Shown here one piece after another: positions 31,890 to 42,408 of a stretch of DNA of 64,000 bases; position 1 is the stretch's first letter; each line of letters starts with the position of its first letter. The notes beneath the pieces were generated by a model that saw only the letters and a list, made by a program, of their open reading frames with translations, made no database searches and had not been told where the DNA came from. A program made the translations under genes and the position numbers. Where the stretch lies: contig VCMS01000075.1 of assembly GCA_022539475.1 (NCBI GenBank), positions 1 through 64,000 on the forward strand. The letters are read 5' to 3'. This stretch comes from Gracilaria domingensis (lineage: Eukaryota > Rhodophyta > Florideophyceae > Gracilariales > Gracilariaceae).

Positions 31890-32903
31890 TTGTGGAGATA
31901 CCGTAAAATGCTGCCAATGGTGTTCGTTTTTCTTCCGTTAAGAGCCGTGATAAAACTTCAGAGTCCCACTTCCAGAGCTATGAATTGCTGCCCACGACTT
32001 TGTCGAGGAGCGTTTAAAGGCTCCAATCTGCCACCGAAGAGACGAAATAGAACTTTTATTACATCATGCGCCACGATTGCACCTATAATTAGTCAAAGCG
32101 ACGTCCGAGTACTGAGAGAAAATTGTTCTGATTGGGGCCCTGTCGTGCGCTCCCCGTCAGATTTCAAAGAATTCCTTCATGAAAGGAAAACCATGTCAAG
32201 GTCTTTGTATGCTTTGGCCTCCATCATTCAAAGGCGATCTGCCTCGGTGATGGTTTCATTCAGTGACCTGCCTTTCTTCGGCGTGGAAAATTCTATATGT
32301 AAACCTCTGGGAGAAAAGTTGCAATGCATGGGGGACAGATTAGCGTTTGTAAAGTTGCGGATTTGAGTACGTATCGTTTGAGATGAACGTGACGCGGATG
32401 ATTCTATTGCAGGGATTAGAGTCTCTGACTACAGGTTCTCGATTACTGGAGTATTAATCAGCTTCAATATGCCGAGATGCAAGTTGCGTAACTTTTCGAA
32501 TAGAGGTCTCGGTGTTTCCAACAGACTGCATAAAAACAACCTTTGGATCAATCCTACGGTCAAGAGGGTTTCGAGAGAGGGTTTCGATGAACGACAGAAT
32601 ATGAGATATGTAATCAGAACGCTTGAGAGTATCCGCCTGAGATATCCTTTCGCACGACGGGGACGTCTTTCCGCCTCGTCTTTTTGTGCATGTTGTAGGA
32701 TAGCTGTGTGTGCCTTTCGGATACTTTTCGTTTGCTTTTGAGAACGTCCGTTGAATGAGGTGGGAATAGGACTGCATAAAGATGAGCGAGGGGCTTTGCA
32801 TCTATGACACGGGCTTTCCGTTTTGGTCCCGTGAAGAGTTAACAGAATGTCTTTAGCCTCAAAAGTATCCGCACGACAACTTGCAGAGGATGGCACACTC
32901 GAC
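31890..32903 (-). pseudogene. Decayed C-terminal part of the Plavaka-like transposase
   Basis: The minus strand downstream of the intact part keeps family-like blocks in shifting frames: DTFEAKDILLTLHGT and PCHRCKAPRSSL (a Cys-rich CxRC segment) at about 32800-32870, then a basic stretch, and farther down EAKAYKDLDMVF and AHDVIKVLFRLFGGRLEPL with several stops. Related Plavaka proteins have a similar D-x-E...C-x-x-C segment after the SDK-YP-N region. Catalytic acidic residues of the DDE core could not be placed, so the enzyme is judged dead. Confidence 0.5.
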
Positions 32904-34076
32904 TTAGTTTGTCTCCGTTGATGAACTGAAAACTTTCTGCGTGAGATTTAGAATGGGCTCCAGGACTTGACGAAGAGATTCTTGAAGGATTTGCATCCTG
33001 GACTCGCGTAGAGACTTGCTAGAAACGAATGGCATTGCGTCTGCTTCAGATACGGAAACCTCGATCAGTGTGGTAGGGAAGTATGCCACTACTGTGAGGT
33101 CATCACGGATGCACTTACGGCGTAGCTCGTCGGAGAAGTTGAGAAATATGAGGTGAAGAGGATAGGCGGTAACCGATGTTTGCTTTAGAGTTGTTGAAGA
33201 CTTATCGGTGTATACCTGCAGAAGACCTACGAAAGATTCACTGTAACTTATTTCTTGGGAGTACCACACCATTCTACTATCCAAAGAGCCCATGACCATT
33301 TCCTTAAGTTTTGAGGTGGCGTCTCTTGCGAGAGAGCCGGACATGGGGTGAGATATTTTCGTGGAGTGGGTCTGAGGTATAGGGTGGAAGAATGTGTTTT
33401 CGTTGTTAGCCAACTGGAGCTGTTTCACAAGTGTCTGAACGGGGTCTCTCGTGTAGAGGGTGGCGCTGAACTTACATCCTTCTGGCGAGACAGTTCTTCG
33501 ATTGAAAGCGTCTTTTGAGGCGTATCGTTCGAAAATGGCATTCTTCAGTTCTGTACAGCGCTTGGAACTGGTTATAGTCTCGTTGAATCGCTTCTGCGAG
33601 AATCGCGGGTCCCGAAGTAGCCCAATTAGTTCGTCCGCCTCACGATGACCAAGGTTGGAAGCTACTGAAGCCAGACAAACCGTGAGATAATCCATATGCA
33701 AATCACCAAGGGCCTCCTCAGAAGGCACTGGGCGGGAACTGCTTCCGTGTTCTCGCTCTAATGACGCGGGACCCGGGGAAGGAGAAACACAATGCGAAGT
33801 GTCCGGAATGGGAGGGGCGCACGGAGTGGGGTCGACGATGTCCTCGGACACTGGAGGCTCGGGAAGGCGACAAGGGGCAGTGACCGTTTCGGAAGATGCG
33901 GGCGCGGGCGCGGAAATCTTGAGACGCTTGCTTCTCCGAATGGGCCGGCTATTGTCGTCTTCCAGCGCTGCTTTCAGACGAAACGGGCAATGGTTGACAT
34001 GCTGTTGAAGAGATAAGACTCCTCGGCGAGTAACGAAGGGGCACCCACGCTTCTTATGTGTACAGTAGTAGACCAT
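32904..34076 (-). CDS. Plavaka-like (CMC superfamily) transposase, N-terminal half
   Basis: An intact frame of 390 residues begins at MVYYCTHKKRGCPF, giving a C2H2-like finger (C5, C12, H26, C/H30 region, CPFVTRRGVLSLQQHVNHCPF). A Pro/Ser-rich linker with a basic RRSKRLK signal follows. The conserved module is GSLDSRMVWYSQ, LLQVYTDKSSTTLKQTSVTAYPLHLIFLNFSDELRRK and VVAYFP. Plavaka-type transposases share the order (Y/S)DK, YP, N and a lariat of basic residues. An in-frame ATG 32 codons upstream (34172) is possible. It ends at a stop, and decayed sequence of the same protein follows. It is the best candidate for the enzyme that moved the 13.2-kb element. Confidence 0.6.
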   Translation of the reverse strand: MVYYCTHKKRGCPFVTRRGVLSLQQHVNHCPFRLKAALEDDNSRPIRRSKRLKISAPAPASSETVTAPCRLPEPPVSEDIVDPTPCAPPIPDTSHCVSPSPGPASLEREHGSSSRPVPSEEALGDLHMDYLTVCLASVASNLGHREADELIGLLRDPRFSQKRFNETITSSKRCTELKNAIFERYASKDAFNRRTVSPEGCKFSATLYTRDPVQTLVKQLQLANNENTFFHPIPQTHSTKISHPMSGSLARDATSKLKEMVMGSLDSRMVWYSQEISYSESFVGLLQVYTDKSSTTLKQTSVTAYPLHLIFLNFSDELRRKCIRDDLTVVAYFPTTLIEVSVSEADAMPFVSSKSLRESRMQILQESLRQVLEPILNLTQKVFSSSTETN

Positions 34077-34445
34077 GGGAAGAAGAAATGAACGAGAAAC
34101 GACGACAAAGACTTCAAGGGAAGGGCGTCCGAAGGGAGAAGGAGGTCGAGCGAAAGTCAAGATCGACGTCATGCTGAGAACGGAGAATATATTTTGAGTT
34201 TAAATCACGTGCTTTCGTTCAAAAAGGAACGTAGGTACACGTCGACCTCAACACAAGGGTGTACTTCTCGTATTATCTACCACTGGTTATAAACCTGTGG
34301 TTTCCCAACGTTGTACGCTGTACACTTGTCCAATCTCGCACAGAAAAATAAATCTCTTCCCTTCGCCGCCGCCGCCGCGCCTCCGACGTCCGAACTTCCG
34401 TTACCGTCGTGAGCCATGCCATCGATATCATCGCGTTATACTCCG

Positions 34446-34520
34446 CTCCGTCGTACTTTTTCCCGCCCTCCACTTTATGGAGGCTCCATAAAGTAGAGGG
34501 CGGAAGAAAGTAGGACGGAG
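34446..34520. repeat. Long near-perfect hairpin
   Basis: Arms of 36 bases (34446-34481 and 34485-34520) pair with only about 3-4 mismatches around a 3-base loop GGC. The stem starts CTCCGTCGTACTTTTT and its centre is ACTTTATGGA. It lies just outside the transposase gene start. It could be a small MITE or a precursor of small RNA. Confidence 0.65.
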
Positions 34521-34800
34521 TCATTCGTATCTCAGGGATGTATTCCGTGCAGTCTTTTCGTACGTTCTCCCATATCCTTCCACGTATCTTTGCTCTAAAC
34601 TAACCAATCCTCACCGCGTTTCTTCGCGCTCTGCGACATGGACACGGCAGGAAATAAGCTAATCACCCTCAACTTCTTCTATTTGTTCAAGATATAGAAC
34701 GAGTTGAAGGGTGAAAACGGGAACCCGGTAACCCAAACCGACGACTGTAAGTACGCGACCAATAGTTCATTTCGTTGCGCCATAGGCTCTAGCTGTGCCT

Positions 34801-35551
34801 GTTCGGGATAGGCGATTCTGGTACTTGGTTGAGACATAGGTTTCTGTCTCGTTTATCGCATCTTGCGGTATGTTTGCTGCATGGGCATTCTCGGTGTGCT
34901 TGCTTGTGAGTTCTCGCTTCGACACCTTTCGCGCTTTAAGATGATGGTGGGCTGGTAATCTAACCGATCACTTTCCTTCTTCTTCTTCCTTTTGCGAGTT
35001 ACTAGGTCCCTCGAGTTTTCTAGCGCAACGTTTCTGTTTTGCTTTATCAATGGTACGTTCCATCGCAATTCAAATGTTTCCAACGGAGCATTGACTAACT
35101 TATGAATACTTTCTGCTTGCGTATACAGGTAAACGACCAATTTTATTTCATCTCTCCAGATCCATCATCGATCTTGAGAGACAAAATGAAATTGGTCGTT
35201 TTACTGTCTGACTGTTCGGGATAGGCGATTCTGGTACTTGTTTGGGATATAGGCTAGATTCTCGTTTATCGCGTCTTGCGGTATGTTTGCTGCATGGGCA
35301 TTCTTGGTGTCCTTGGTTGTGAGTTCTCGCTTCGACACCTTTCGCGGTTTACGATGATATGGTGGGCTGGTAATCTAACCGATGCCTTTCCTGCTTCTTC
35401 TTCCGTTTGCAAGTTACCAGGTCCCTCGACTTTTCTAGCGCAACGTTCTGTTTTGTTTTATCAATGGTACGTTCCATCGCATTTCAAATGTATCTAACGG
35501 ATCATTGACTAACTTATGGATACTTTCTGCTTGCGAATAGGGGTAAATGAC
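34801..35551 (+). repeat. Direct duplication of about 338 bp with a hairpin spacer
   Basis: Unit 1 (34801-35139) and unit 2 (35214-35551) share GTTCGGGATAGGCGATTCTG, TTGCGGTATGTTTGCTGCAT, GGGCTGGTAATCTAACCGAT and TATCAATGGTACGTTCCATC in order, with scattered differences. The 74-bp spacer is almost wholly a hairpin with 26-base arms (35131-35156 and 35176-35201; AAACGACCAATTT... and complement). Neither unit has a convincing ORF. Confidence 0.75.
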
Positions 35552-35588
35552 TTTTGATGCGGAGGTAGCTCACGAGTTGCAGGTGCAG

Positions 35589-35741
35589 GTTCCTCAAGTA
35601 GGGAACCATGCATCTGGGCATGGGTCCCTACATGAGGAACGGAGAGGATGAGGCGCTTCGCGCCTCATCCTCTCGGAGTGCGTATGTGTTCTACCGATCC
35701 AGCACTATGGTGCAGGTGCCCTCTGCGGCATCTGCCGCAGA
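35589..35741. repeat. Three consecutive hairpins
   Basis: The first has 23-base arms with a few mismatches (35589-35640, GTTCCTCAAGTAGGGA and complement). The second is perfect, GAGAGGATGAGGCG around CTTCG (35642-35674). The third is perfect, TCTGCGGCA around TC (35722-35741). Spacing is tight and no ORF overlaps. Their role is unknown. Confidence 0.6.
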
Positions 35742-36045
35742 TTGCGCCTACACCCGATCCATCATGGGGAAATGGTACATGTAATATAGCGAAGTAGTGG
35801 TTAGCAAAAGCGGTCGATAGAAGAATAGATACGAATAAAACGGTATGAGTTCATAATGGGCATCATCTGTACTAGCACTAGTATTCCATGCGTTGCAGGG
35901 TATCATTCCGCAGAAGGTATCGTGTAATGTGCACCTTAATGGAAACTGAACCTAGACTTCGCGAAATACAGTTCAGGTAGCCCTCGACTAAAGAACTAGC
36001 ACGAGTGGAAAACCCCCCAGTATTTACTGCACAGAGATTCTGGAC

Positions 36046-36172
36046 GACCCAAGCAATTATCTGCAAATTTTGAAATAATTGATCTCGATATTTTTTCAAA
36101 AAATTTACTGGACGACCCTTGCCAATTTCTGGACGACCCTCGCCAAAAACTAGCATCTGCAAGAGACAGACG
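36046..36172. repeat. Subterminal repeats and right terminal repeat of the 13.2-kb insert
   Basis: CTGGACGACCC occurs three times within 95 bp of the right end (about 36048, 36107 and 36130), followed by the terminal repeat TGCAAGAGACAGACG. Subterminal repeats of this kind are common transposase-binding sites in CACTA-like elements. The left end lacks this exact motif. Confidence 0.55.
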
Positions 36173-36174
36173 AT

Positions 36175-38973
36175 CGCTTCTTACGCATGCCGTTTGGTTT
36201 ACGAAACGCCCCCGCTACCTTCCGAAGGGCATTGGACATTATACTGTCTAAAGAGAAGTGGACAACCGCATTGGTATATATCGATGATGTAGTCATCTAC
36301 TCGAGATCCATTGAGGAGCACTTCTCGCATGTCCAAGTGGTATTGCAGTTGCTACAGGAGGCAGGCGTAACTCTTAAACTACGAAAGTGTATGTTCTTCA
36401 ACCAAGAGGTAGAGTACCTAGGGCATACAATAAGCCCCGGGAAACTCGAAGTGACCAAACGGAATATCAGAGCGGTACAGGAAGCGAAGCTCCCTACGTC
36501 ACAGACGGACATACGATCCTTTATAGGTCTATGCAACGTCTACCGACGGTTCATCAAGGGGTTTGCAAAGATAGCCGCACCCCTGAACCGCAGGTTGCAG
36601 AAGGGGCATCCCACACACTTTGAACATTTGGAAGAAGACGAGGTAGAGGCTTTCCATACACTGAAAGCAGCGCTCCTCTCCCCACCGGTACTGGCATTGC
36701 CCAAAACGGGACTCCCGTACACACTGGATACAGACGCATCGGACGCCCAAATAGGTTGCTGCCTAATGCAGGAGCAAGAGGACGGCAAGCTCGCACCAAT
36801 TGGGTATTGGAGTAGAGCTCTTAACCAAGCGGAGCAGAATTACACCGTAACGGAGAATGAATGCCTAGCGGTTGTTTGGAGTATGCTCATGCTACGTCCT
36901 TACCTATATGGTCTGCGCTTCACGCTTCGAACGGATCACGACTCCCTGAGGTGGATATTAGGTTTGGTGGACGCATCGGGTCGTCTGGCCCGATGGCGCC
37001 TAAGACTTTCGGAGTTTGACTACGATGTGCAGTACCGCCCCGGGGTTAAGCACCGAGTGGCGGATGCAATGTCTCGATTGAATACCGAAGGATTGGACAC
37101 TGACCCAGTGGACGACGACATTCCATGTTTTACTTTAGAACCAGCGAACCACGAGGTCAATGAAGTTCTGAAGGGATATTGGCATTATGACAGTACGTAC
37201 CAAGTGGTAGTGGACACCTTCCTCCCTGTGACGGAAGGGGAACACGCCCCAATCACCCGTGAGGAATTCCTACCCGAACAATCGTCCGATAGGTTGTGCA
37301 AAACGCTCGCTGACGTACTAGGAAGAAAGGGTTCTCAGTTCGACGTCGACCACAATGGGTACCTCATCAGACGCTCACCTTTAGACGGATCTCTCCAAAA
37401 GGTCGTACCTGAGTCATTAAGACAAAGGGTGTTGTATCTGTCACACAACCCACGGCTTTCGGGACACCCTGGAGCCACGCGGTTGTACTATACCCTTCGG
37501 AGGCAATTCTACTGGCCGCACATGGCTAGCGACGTATATACCTATGTAGCGCAGTGCAATTCGTGCATTAAGACCCGAAGTGGTGTGAGGAAGCACAGGA
37601 AGTACCTGAAGCTATTCCCGGCGGCGGGGCCCCTGGAATTCGTCGCGCTCGACATACTGGGGCCCCTGCCCAAGACCTCGGAGGGTTATCGCTTCGTAGT
37701 CGTCATAACCGACAGGTTCACAAAGCTAACCAGGGCTATACCTCCGAAGAACCAAACGGAAACGACACTAGCCACAGCCTTCTTGGAGAATTGGGTCTAC
37801 CCATACGGTGCTCCCATGTACCTACTAACCGATAATTTTTCGAACTTAACTTCTAAGTTCTTCGACGCGGTTTGTACCATGCTAGGGGTCAAGCACTACT
37901 TTACCACGGCCTATCATCCGCAAACCAACGTCAAAGTGGAACGGTTCAATAAGACCCTAGTGGCTGGCCTACGGCACTATGTCGAAGAGCACCAAACCAC
38001 ATGTTCTGAGTATGTCCAACCATTGACATATGCGTACAATCTTCAGGTCCACAGAGTCACTCAGACAACCCCGTTTGACCTGGTACTATCGCGAACACCG
38101 CACGGTATTATCGTCCAGCCCGGACCTGACCGCTCGGAGGCGGCCGGGAGACTCACACCTGCGAAGGTCAAGAGAAACATACTCCAGAAGTTACGCGCCG
38201 CTTTGTATGCTGCCAAAGTTAAAATGACAGCAGCCCAAGAACGGTACAAAGCAGACCATGACCGAACGCTGAGCAGAGTGACCAAAGTGGTAGCAAGAGA
38301 CATGGTCTTCATTGACGTGCCACCAAACGGTAAGCGACCAACCCCAGCGGAAATGGAAGAAGATATCCGCCTTGAGGACGATATCAATTCCAAACTGCTA
38401 CCCAAGTCGACGGGACCATACAAGGTAATTCGCTCCGATGAGCATACCGCTACGGTCATAATGGATGGTTTGGAGAATACGGTCTCCATCGACAGGATTG
38501 TCAAGGCCGCGCAAACTACGGCATCGAATACACAACCAATAGGTGAGCCAACTCAGCAACAAGCGGAGAGGGAGCAAACGTCGCCCATACCCCTTCCTCT
38601 AACAAATCTGCCAAGCGGTCAACCTTCCATCAGAGCCGTAACGACTGACCCCACAACCCAAGCGGCACAGGAGATCGAGCCCCGGCAAGACCAACAGGTC
38701 ACACCACCCATGGAGAGCCACGCACCACAGGACCAGACGGAAGAGTCACACCCTCGAGTAGATACTCAGGAGTGCGCTATTGACACCATTGTAGGTCACG
38801 AACACACCACAAAAGGTATCCGCTACAGGGTAAGATGGTACGGGTGGTCGCCAGAACACGACTCTATGGAACCACCTAGTCACATCCCTAACAACTTCAT
38901 CATCCGATACTGGCGCAAACACGGGCGTACGCCCCCACCAACTGGTACTGCTTCGCGTGGTACGCGTCGCTAA
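36175..38973 (+). CDS. RT C-terminal half, RNase H, integrase and chromodomain of gypsy 2
   Basis: The frame is open for 932 codons. RT resumes with RFLRMPFGLRNAPATF and the YIDD box (ALVYIDDVVIYS), then FIGLCNVYRRFI. RNase H has YTLDTDASDAQIGC and LRTDHDSLRWI. Integrase shows the HHCC region (HNPRLSGHPGATRLYYTLR ... CNSC), Asp in FVALDILGPLP, Asp in LLTDNFSN and Glu in VKVERFNKTL. The last 60 residues form a chromodomain (RYRVRWYGWSPEHDSMEPP), which in chromoviruses targets integration to marked chromatin. The first half of RT is at 21811-22956, so this protein has lost its start to the insertion. Confidence 0.9.
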   Translation, partial: RFLRMPFGLRNAPATFRRALDIILSKEKWTTALVYIDDVVIYSRSIEEHFSHVQVVLQLLQEAGVTLKLRKCMFFNQEVEYLGHTISPGKLEVTKRNIRAVQEAKLPTSQTDIRSFIGLCNVYRRFIKGFAKIAAPLNRRLQKGHPTHFEHLEEDEVEAFHTLKAALLSPPVLALPKTGLPYTLDTDASDAQIGCCLMQEQEDGKLAPIGYWSRALNQAEQNYTVTENECLAVVWSMLMLRPYLYGLRFTLRTDHDSLRWILGLVDASGRLARWRLRLSEFDYDVQYRPGVKHRVADAMSRLNTEGLDTDPVDDDIPCFTLEPANHEVNEVLKGYWHYDSTYQVVVDTFLPVTEGEHAPITREEFLPEQSSDRLCKTLADVLGRKGSQFDVDHNGYLIRRSPLDGSLQKVVPESLRQRVLYLSHNPRLSGHPGATRLYYTLRRQFYWPHMASDVYTYVAQCNSCIKTRSGVRKHRKYLKLFPAAGPLEFVALDILGPLPKTSEGYRFVVVITDRFTKLTRAIPPKNQTETTLATAFLENWVYPYGAPMYLLTDNFSNLTSKFFDAVCTMLGVKHYFTTAYHPQTNVKVERFNKTLVAGLRHYVEEHQTTCSEYVQPLTYAYNLQVHRVTQTTPFDLVLSRTPHGIIVQPGPDRSEAAGRLTPAKVKRNILQKLRAALYAAKVKMTAAQERYKADHDRTLSRVTKVVARDMVFIDVPPNGKRPTPAEMEEDIRLEDDINSKLLPKSTGPYKVIRSDEHTATVIMDGLENTVSIDRIVKAAQTTASNTQPIGEPTQQQAEREQTSPIPLPLTNLPSGQPSIRAVTTDPTTQAAQEIEPRQDQQVTPPMESHAPQDQTEESHPRVDTQECAIDTIVGHEHTTKGIRYRVRWYGWSPEHDSMEPPSHIPNNFIIRYWRKHGRTPPPTGTASRGTRR

Positions 38974-39122
38974 GGAGGGAGGGGTGTCTAAGCCGTTGAA
39001 CGCCAATCGCCAAACGTCAGGATGCTAACTAACCTAAGAGGCAAATGGAAAGAGATCATAACGCAAAACGCAAGACACTTTATTAGTCAAGAAGAATCCA
39101 CAAGAGCCAACCACGAGGTAAC

Positions 39123-41969
39123 CTAGGAGGCCTTGGAAGACCCACGGCCACGCCCGCGTCCACGACTGGTTCCACGACCGCGACCACGTCCACGGGAGGT
39201 CCCGCGAGATAAAGCGGATCCTCCACGACCAGACGACACCGACATAGGCCCGGCGGAGCTTCCGCCCCCGCCGCTAGCCGCGCTCGCTGGCGTACCACCA
39301 CTTGGTAGGGGAGCAGAAGCAGCAGGCCCCGCAAGGGTACCGCTGCTAACCACCGGCATGGTATTCGCAGGACCAGTGGGTGGATGGAAGGAAGGCGGTA
39401 AGCTAGTCGGAGGGATACCACCAGAGGCCGGAGGAGCGAGACCGCTAAACGGCCCTGCACCAGGGGCCAGACCAGGAGGCGCTCCAACTCCCGAAGGCCC
39501 AGGACCAGCAGGTGTCATCGGAGCGCTGGACGATGACGGAAGCGGAGCCGAACGGAAACCAGTTTAGAAACCACTTGGTGCTCCCGCCCCAGTACTTGCT
39601 GGAGGAAGAGGAACGTTATAAGGACCGAGCGGTGTATGGAAGGGTGCCGAAGGATTGACACCAGGAGGTCCACCAGGCGGTTGATACGTTCCGAGACCAC
39701 CAAAGCCTACCATCTGGGTCGCAGGCGCCTGAGACGCTGGGGCGTACGGGTTGAAACTTTTCCACAGGGGGTCGAAGTAACGGCGCATGGCCTTCCACGA
39801 GGTTGCTCAGCTGACCGACATAGGCAGTCACCTCACGGTAAAGATTGCGCTGGAAGTAGTCGCGGAACTGCCGCAACTCGGTGGTACGCCGCTCATGGTG
39901 AGCGACCACTGGTAGTAAGTTTGTCAAGGTATCCACCGCGGTGAGGATGTCGTTTGGACCAGGACGGTTGAAGTGCACCATCGACGCGTGGTTGAGACGC
40001 GCCAGAGCGCTCCGAATCGCACCGCTGTCACCACCTGGGGGTACCGGGTTTACCGGGAGCGACTGGAAACCAACGCGGAGAGGCCCATGGCTCCCCCGGC
40101 CGGGGTGATGCGCCGCTGCGTGAGTAGTGGGAGGACCACTAGGTGTGGGAGCCGCAACACTGGTAGGGGTAGTGGCCTGCACGGGAGCCGAAGGAGGTAA
40201 TGCAGGGGACTCATAATTTTCGGCGGCCACCATCATGGTATCGTCGTCACCAAAAGGGTCCTCGCCAGCAACATGCTGGTTCTGCAAGGGCACTATGCTC
40301 TGTACCTCAGGGTCATAGACGTCTCAACCTTGATGGTCGCCCGAATTGTGGTTACTCACAGCCGTGAGGTAGTTGTCGAGTTGCTGAGCAGTATACTTCG
40401 TACCTTCCACAATGGAGGCAAGCCCCAGCGCACGAATGTCTCCAATGACATCAGTCGGGATGTGGAAGATATGACAAAGTGGTTGAGTACCGCTGATGCC
40501 GACGGCCTTGTCAGGACAGCGGGTGTCCCAGGTCACACCTTCCACGGATGCCTGAAGGGCGAGAATCGTCACCATAACGGCCCATTCGCTACGCGCAACC
40601 GACCAAACGGCGTACGCATTGTTCCTTTCGAGGACGATGCTACTTCCAAAGTACGCTAGAACCGGAGGGGTCGGCACCTCCAACCACTGGCAACCGTCGT
40701 AGTGATCCCACCAAGACGGTCGGCTCACATACAACGAACGGCGGTTCTGGTCGCTCTGTGACCAGTATTCAACGTTGTGGAAGAGGTACATCGTGCGCGT
40801 ACGACCATGACGGTGACGGACCCCGCTCTCGGCCATCGCATCGGTGGCCCACCTGCCACGGTCTGTCCAGTAGTTGGTGTCTAAAGGGCGTTCGAACGCC
40901 ACCTAATCGAGATTAACCTCGAGGTGACCAGTTGGTTCGTCCAGGCGGTGAATGATATCGACCAAGCGGCGGAAGTAATGGACCTCTCCGTCGCATCGGA
41001 TGAACGAGAGGTCCGACGGAATGGGATGTAGTAGAGGAACTTCGTGTGCCTCTGCCGTGCGTGGAAGCACTGAGAACGACCAAATCGGTTGAGCTTCTCA
41101 CCCTGACGGGGTGGCGAAGGAGCCATCGGCACCGACTCCAGGCGGCGACAATCCCAGCGGGCGATGGCGCTTTACTGCGAGAGTGCCATATGGCGGAACT
41201 GCAAGGGACAAAACGAGGAGCTGAAATGAAACGGCCAGCTCCCGAGAACGACCATTTCGGCGGAGATGTCGGCAAACCGGACCCCATAATGGGCGTGCGG
41301 CTGCCCATGTGTCCTGTTAAGGTCGTGTGGGGTGAGCTTCTGAGCCTCCACCGTTCCGGCAACCGCCAAGGGGTTGATGTTGCTGCGACCAGCAGCGGCG
41401 ACATAAGGATCATAACCGCCGCCACGACCGTATGGATCCTGGCGAGCCCGGGTGCTAGCCCGAGTGGTCGGCTTGAAAATGCAGCCGCCACGCCCGCGGG
41501 CTATCCCAGGGGTCTTCCCGGACATCCTCGACGCCGCAAGAACCTCGCGGACCGAGCTGGTGGTCGGTGGTGACGAAGATACCTCAGAGGTGAAGCAGCC
41601 CCTTATAGGGTCGTAATGCGGCTCCTCGCGCACCACGAGGGTCTCGGCTTCCAGAGCGCCGACGCCCGATGGGAGGGAAACCGGGGTACCGGTTTGGATT
41701 AGCGCACGGCGACGTGGGGAGTCCACCAACTGGTAATTGGGCGCTTGGGGAGCGCCGGCATCAGAAGCGCGCCCCGCAGCGGTCAGGACGGGGGACACGC
41801 AGACGTTATCCCCGTCCACGCAGCACTCGAATGTCATAGACCACCCCGTAGGGGAGGTCGACCGTTCACCCATGAGGTTCGAAGTCGTGCAGCGGAAACG
41901 CCACGGAGGACGGTGACCAAGACGGTAAGAGACGCAGAGCACACAACCCGCAAGGGAGCGAACCGACAC
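39123..41969 (-). pseudogene. Antisense gene of gypsy 2 with RG-rich tail
   Basis: Between integrase and 3' LTR the coding signal switches to the minus strand. Segments read in order are 41969-41172 (VREEPHYDPIRGCFTSEV, RQDPYGRGGGYDPY), about 41050-40905 (FIRCDGEVHYFRRLVDIIHRL, then a TAG), 40902-40324 (TNYWTDRGRWATDAM, HNVEYWSQSDQNRRSLYVS), 40293-39790 (RNLYREVTAYVGQLSNLVEG) and 39788-39123, with two or three frame changes and a TAA near 39564. The end is Pro/Gly-rich and closes with SRGTSRGRGRGRGTSRGRG, an RGG-like RNA-binding tail. Antisense ORFs downstream of integrase are known in some plant gypsy families; the function here is unknown. Confidence 0.55.
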
Positions 41970-42408
41970 GGAGAAGCAGACACCGAACCAAAGAGGTCAA
42001 GGCGAGCCGGTGCAAGATGAGACTCACCAAGAGGAAAGAGCGGGCAGCTTCGCGACCCGCGGAGAGAGGTACCGCTAGGAGAGGGGTTTAGGGGCGGCCA
42101 GAAACCGACGATAGGAAGAAGAGGAGGACGACCAATGGGTACATTCGGCGCCGATCACCGCAAGGTCGCTCAAGCCGCGCGTTCGTTGCGCAAGGCGTGC
42201 CGACCTATTAGGAGTGGCAATGGCAGAGAGCGCGACCACGCGGGTGTGCAATCAACGCACTCGAGACCCCCCCCTTCGAGGGATACCCCGCTACAAGCGC
42301 CGTGCCGCGCCATGACGCGCGCTCCGCGCCGAGCGACGGCCCTGACCATTCGGTGAAGGAGCGGCAGACGCCGGCGGATCTGTACAGCCACGGGGCGTGC
42401 CTGTCGGT

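Larger units (their letters stand above)
22957..36172. mobile_element. 13.2-kb DNA transposon-like insertion in gypsy 2 RT
   Basis: The left edge is CGTCTGTGTTCTGCA (22957-22971) and the right edge TGCAAGAGACAGACG (36158-36172), whose complement is CGTCTGTCTCTTGCA: 12 of 15 bases match. AT flanks both sides (22955-22956 and 36173-36174). Removing the insert and one AT restores the RT codon phase exactly (CHAGLY-RFLRMPFGL). Both ends share a subterminal GCTAGTTTT block. Inside are a coiled-coil remnant, a Myb-type gene, a foldback repeat, a minus-strand Plavaka-like transposase and many hairpins. The element class (CMC/Plavaka-like) is inferred from the transposase and the short duplication. 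Confidence 0.75.

Noticed and set aside
35642-35674. Bacterial-type intrinsic terminator
   Set aside because: The stem is perfect and GC-rich but no U-tract follows and the setting is eukaryotic.
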